Shown here piece after piece: positions 33,033-36,005 of a stretch of 36,005 nucleotides of DNA; positions within the stretch are counted from its first letter, which is position 1, and every line of letters starts with the position of its first letter. Below the pieces are notes generated by a model. The model had not been told where the DNA came from and ran no database searches. It worked only from the letters and a program-made list of their open reading frames with translations. Both the position numbers and the translations under genes were made by a program. The DNA is from Fretibacterium sp. (GTDB lineage Bacteria; Synergistota; Synergistia; Synergistales; Aminobacteriaceae): positions 1 through 36,005 of the forward strand of contig JAILIX010000031.1 of NCBI GenBank assembly GCA_024695065.1. The letters run 5' to 3'.

Positions 33033-34556
33033 TCAGGCGGACGCGGCGTTGTCGCCGAACCGGGTCGCGTAAGTCATGATTTCCTCTTCAGTGGTGCTGC
33101 GCGGGTCCACCGTGCCTGTGACGCGCCCGTTGCACATGACGATAATACGGTCGGAAATGCCCATGACCTCCGGCAGCTCAGAGGAGACGATGATGACCCC
33201 CACGCCCTGTTTTTTCAGACTGTTGATAATCTCGTATATCTCCACCTTCGCCGCCACGTCGATGCCGCGGGTGGGCTCATCGAAGATGAGGACGCGGGAC
33301 TCCCGCGCCAGCCACTTCGCCACCACAACCTTCTGCTGGTTGCCGCCGGAGAGACTTCCTGCTTCGGCCTCCGGACCGGCCATTTTTATGGTCAGTGCGT
33401 TCTTCCCCTTCTCAATCATCGCGTTCTCAGCAGCCCTGTTGATGCGCCCCGTGCGGCTGCCCAGAGTAATGATGTCCAGATTCGGCAGGGCAATATTGTC
33501 GCGGATGGAGAGCTTCGTGCAGAGCCCCTCCTTCTTGCGGTCCTCCGGCGCCAGCACGATGCCCTGACGGATAGCGGAACCGGGATTGTGGATGTCCAGC
33601 GCCTTGCCGTCCAGAATCATCTCCCCACTCTCCTTGGGGTCTGCGCCGAAGATGGCCCTCATGGTTTCCGTGCGCCCCGCTCCCACCAGCCCGGAGAATC
33701 CCAGCACCTCCCCCTCGTACAGATCGAAGGACACGTCGCGCACCATGCGGCCAGCGTTGAGGTGCTTCACCTCCAGAATCTTCCTGCCGCGCGGCACGGT
33801 CTCCCTCGGGAACTGGTTTTTCACCTCGTGCCCCACCATGTTCGCGATGATCTGCTCCATCGTGAAGTCCTCGAAGCGGCCCTCGGTGATGTACTTCCCG
33901 TCGCGCATGATGGTCACGTCATCCACGATGTGGTGGAGTTCCTGAAGACGGTGGCTGATGTAGACGATGGCCGTGCCCATGGCCCTCAGCTCCCGGACGA
34001 TGCGGAACATCTCCGTGATCTCCGCGTTGGACAGCGCCGACGACGGCTCGTCCATAATCAGGATGCGGGCGTTGATCAGCAGGGCCCTGGCTATCTCCAC
34101 CATCTGTTGGCGGCCTACGGTGAGATTCCCCACGGATTCCTCCGGGTCCATGTCGTGGATTCCCAGCCTGGCAAGCTGCTCCTCGGCCTGACGGTTCATC
34201 TCCGCGTTGTCCAGCCGTCCGCCGCTCTTGATGAGCTCGCGGCCAAGGAACATATTAGCCGCCACAGAGAGGTGCTGGCACATGTTCAGCTCCTGATGGA
34301 TAATGGCCACGCCCAGAGACTGAGCCTGCCGGGTGGTGAGGTCCCCCTCAATTTTTTTGCCGAATATAGTGATGTCCCCGGAGTCTCGGGTGTAGACACC
34401 GGAAAGTATCTTCATCAGCGTGGATTTGCCGGCGCCGTTCTCACCCAGCAGGGCCATGACCCGTCCTGCCTGGAGGTGGAGGTGAACGTCGTCCAGGGCC
34501 TTAACGCCCGGAAACGTCTTGGTGATGTGTTCCATTGAAACGACGTATTCGCTCAT
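33033..34556 (-). CDS. Ribose-type ABC transporter ATPase (two ABC domains)
   Basis: 507 aa, RbsA/MglA family with tandem nucleotide-binding domains. N-terminal domain: Walker A GENGAGKST (38-46), signature LTVGRQQ, Walker B ILIMDEPSSAL. C-terminal domain: degenerate P-loop GLVGAGRTE as usual in this family, intact signature LSGGNQQK and DEPTRGIDV. Powers import together with the permease and binding protein downstream. AAAGGAG precedes ATG 34556. The 64-nt gap to the D-lyxose isomerase gene upstream has no terminator, so all are one unit. Confidence 0.95.
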   Translation of the reverse strand: MSEYVVSMEHITKTFPGVKALDDVHLHLQAGRVMALLGENGAGKSTLMKILSGVYTRDSGDITIFGKKIEGDLTTRQAQSLGVAIIHQELNMCQHLSVAANMFLGRELIKSGGRLDNAEMNRQAEEQLARLGIHDMDPEESVGNLTVGRQQMVEIARALLINARILIMDEPSSALSNAEITEMFRIVRELRAMGTAIVYISHRLQELHHIVDDVTIMRDGKYITEGRFEDFTMEQIIANMVGHEVKNQFPRETVPRGRKILEVKHLNAGRMVRDVSFDLYEGEVLGFSGLVGAGRTETMRAIFGADPKESGEMILDGKALDIHNPGSAIRQGIVLAPEDRKKEGLCTKLSIRDNIALPNLDIITLGSRTGRINRAAENAMIEKGKNALTIKMAGPEAEAGSLSGGNQQKVVVAKWLARESRVLIFDEPTRGIDVAAKVEIYEIINSLKKQGVGVIIVSSELPEVMGISDRIIVMCNGRVTGTVDPRSTTEEEIMTYATRFGDNAASA

Positions 34557-34620
34557 TCAACTGCTCCTTTCTGACGCATTCCCTGGCTTTTCACCATTGA
34601 AAAGCCGTTGCGGAGCGTGA

Positions 34621-35304
34621 CTAATCCTTTGCTTTCGGGTACTCGTTGCAGAGCAGACGATAAGGCGGCTCATCCTCTTCAATGGTGGGGAAGCGGCCCA
34701 GCGGCTCATAGAATCGGTTATCCGTGTTGTCGTCGTTGCACATGGAGACTTCGCCGATGATGGCATAGCCCGTCCCCGGCTGGATGGAGAACTCGTGATA
34801 GTAATAGGGATAGAGGGAGAGAGACTGGCCCGGCTTCAGGATGATTTCGCTGCCCGCGGGGACCGTGTACTCACGGCCGTCACTGAATATCTTTACGTCC
34901 GACGTGTCCAGCCCCTCGTCCTTATCGGCGTTCCAGAGACGGAACACGATGTTGCCGCCGCCGCGGTTGATGATATCCTCCATCTTGTTCCAGTGGAAGT
35001 GGTTGGGCGATATCTGCCCCTCCTTCAGCATCATTATCTTCTCGGCGTAGGTCTTGGTGTATTTCTTGTTGTGAACGTTGCCGTTGCGCAGGGTGATGAG
35101 GTAAAGGCCCTTTGTGTCGAAATGCCCCTCGCCGTAGTCCGTGATATCCCAGCCAAGGGCGTTGTCACGGACTTCGTCGTACTCATGCCCCATGGATTTC
35201 CACTCCTCCGGCGTGAAACTGAGGAACGGCGGCAGTTCAAAGCGGTGTTCCTTCAGTCTTGCCTCGAACTCCCGGATGCACTTGTTGATCTCTGAACGCT
35301 TCAT
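34621..35304 (-). CDS. D-lyxose ketol-isomerase (cupin type)
   Basis: 227 aa from ATG 35304 (GGGGGAG 6 nt upstream); a longer frame reaches back over the ribosome site and is not used. Seen: MKRSEINKCIREFE start, PPFLSFTPEEW, and the cupin metal ligands H102, H104, E109 (PNHFHWNKMED) and H170 (YYYHEF). These match D-lyxose isomerases, which interconvert D-lyxose and D-xylulose and often D-mannose and D-fructose. It lies between a DUF4432 epimerase-like gene and a ribose-type importer, which fits a pathway for uptake and isomerisation of an aldose. Confidence 0.87.
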   Translation of the reverse strand: MKRSEINKCIREFEARLKEHRFELPPFLSFTPEEWKSMGHEYDEVRDNALGWDITDYGEGHFDTKGLYLITLRNGNVHNKKYTKTYAEKIMMLKEGQISPNHFHWNKMEDIINRGGGNIVFRLWNADKDEGLDTSDVKIFSDGREYTVPAGSEIILKPGQSLSLYPYYYHEFSIQPGTGYAIIGEVSMCNDDNTDNRFYEPLGRFPTIEEDEPPYRLLCNEYPKAKD

Positions 35305-35326
35305 GAAATTCTCCCCCTGTTGTTTT

Positions 35327-36005
35327 TTATAAATATTTTTCCTTAAACACGGCAACCGCCGTGTCTATTTCATGCTCGCCGCTCAGCACGGTAAACGTCA
35401 GGACGTTTTTCTCCTTTTCAAACGGGGCCAGTTTGTGCACCGTGCCGCGCTCCTCGTGCCACGGACGGCCGTAGACGCTGGAGTTTGCCGGCTCAAACCC
35501 GACAACATAATCCCCTGAAGCGATGGATTTCCATTGCATGAAGTACGGCAGATTCTTCACGTTCCACGATATTTTCATCCCCACATTCATGTGGGCGGCG
35601 ATAACCTCCGTGTTTCCCCCATCATCGGTTATGAGGTCATGAATGAACACGTACTCCGGCTCGTTGTCCTTCGGCAGTTCCATGCGGTCGTATCTGTCCT
35701 CGTGACCTTCGCTGTTCGCATCACGGGGAGTCACCTTCCTTGTGGGGATGTAAAACCGTGTGTGCTCGTTCAGGAAGGGCCAGCCGAAATTGATATGGTA
35801 CAGCAGCATCAAAGGCTCGTCACGGAACGCCTGATTCTCGAACTCATCCGTGAGGGTTACGACTCTTGTGCCGTACACCGTCTCGATGGAGCGGCGCAGA
35901 ACGATATTTTCTCCAAAAAGCGACGCCTCGCGCATTTCGCCGGAGACCTTTAAATGGTACTCGTCCCCTTCCCAGAAGGCATCGCCGCACATATGCTCGG
36001 CCGGG
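35327..36005 (-). CDS. DUF4432 / aldose epimerase-like protein (partial)
   Basis: The 3' part of a gene, about 226 codons; the frame stays open through the window edge, reading PAEHM before the first internal Met (35992), so the true start is outside. Seen: WEGDEYHLKVSGEMREASLFGENIVLRR, PLMLLYHINFGWPFL and a VVGFEPANSSVYGR segment near the end, characteristic of the DUF4432 branch of galactose-mutarotase-like proteins. Probably an aldose or keto-sugar mutarotase/epimerase acting on the same sugar as the D-lyxose isomerase, whose gene begins 22 nt downstream. Confidence 0.8.
   Translation of the reverse strand, partial: PAEHMCGDAFWEGDEYHLKVSGEMREASLFGENIVLRRSIETVYGTRVVTLTDEFENQAFRDEPLMLLYHINFGWPFLNEHTRFYIPTRKVTPRDANSEGHEDRYDRMELPKDNEPEYVFIHDLITDDGGNTEVIAAHMNVGMKISWNVKNLPYFMQWKSIASGDYVVGFEPANSSVYGRPWHEERGTVHKLAPFEKEKNVLTFTVLSGEHEIDTAVAVFKEKYL

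Noticed and set aside
32403-34538. Open plus-strand frame of 711 codons opposite the ABC permease and ATPase
   Set aside because: Antisense to strongly conserved genes; the protein is low-complexity His/Asp/Val-rich with no recognisable domain.

Overview
The window looks like chromosomal DNA of a GC-rich (about 57%), probably anaerobic and host- or gut-associated bacterium. Short-motor LeuC/LeuD of the homoaconitase-like type, a DctPQM TRAP transporter, secreted ankyrin proteins and a sugar-acid/plant-phenolic esterase locus together remind me most of the Synergistota. That placement is an overall impression from gene content, not a phylogenetic result.

Region 1 (1-8.3 kb) is leucine biosynthesis. 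After a lone secreted Ntn-hydrolase (choloylglycine-hydrolase family) and a gene-free stretch holding a possible group II intron remnant, a strong sigma70 promoter at 1749-1777 drives a leader of about 340 nt. The leader encodes a previously unlisted 30-codon peptide (1942-2034) with four Leu codons within eight positions, two of them CTA. It ends in an intrinsic terminator 27 nt before leuA, and a loop segment upstream can pair with the 5' arm of that terminator. This has the layout of a ribosome-mediated leucine attenuator. leuA, a MATE exporter with its own promoter, and leuC-leuD-leuB follow. leuC has an extra palindromic C-terminal tail, and leuB has an in-frame 80-bp palindromic element at its 5' end.

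Region 2 (8.3-17.8 kb) has a zinc-finger DnaJ and a CbpA-like DnaJ. Then come two tandem secreted paralogues of unknown family, the second fused to a beta-helix-like domain and ankyrin repeats. A secreted protein of about 22 ankyrin repeats, a ten-helix membrane protein and a two-helix zinc-ribbon protein complete a run of same-strand genes. This cluster is the best candidate here for an undescribed cell-envelope system.

Region 3 (17.8-19.9 kb, minus strand) is a two-gene ATPase plus HNH nuclease module matching the Septu (PtuA/PtuB) anti-phage defence architecture. No reverse transcriptase or mobile gene lies next to it.

Region 4 (20.2-36.0 kb) is carbohydrate and sugar-acid catabolism. A feruloyl/cinnamoyl-type esterase is followed by a plus-strand unit dctP-dctQ-dctM-RraA-like-SDR-uxaC. 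It converges on a minus-strand unit of enolase-superfamily dehydratase, SDR and split altronate dehydratase. Upstream on the minus strand is a third unit: a DUF4432 epimerase-like gene (cut by the window edge), D-lyxose isomerase and a ribose-type ABC importer (ATPase, permease, binding protein). The pathway implied is uptake of uronate or aldonate, isomerisation by UxaC, reduction by an SDR and dehydration to 2-keto-3-deoxygluconate, with pentose/hexose aldose isomerisation alongside. No KDG kinase, classical KDG aldolase or transcription factor is present in the window. No tRNA, rRNA, CRISPR array, intact insertion sequence or phage gene was seen.
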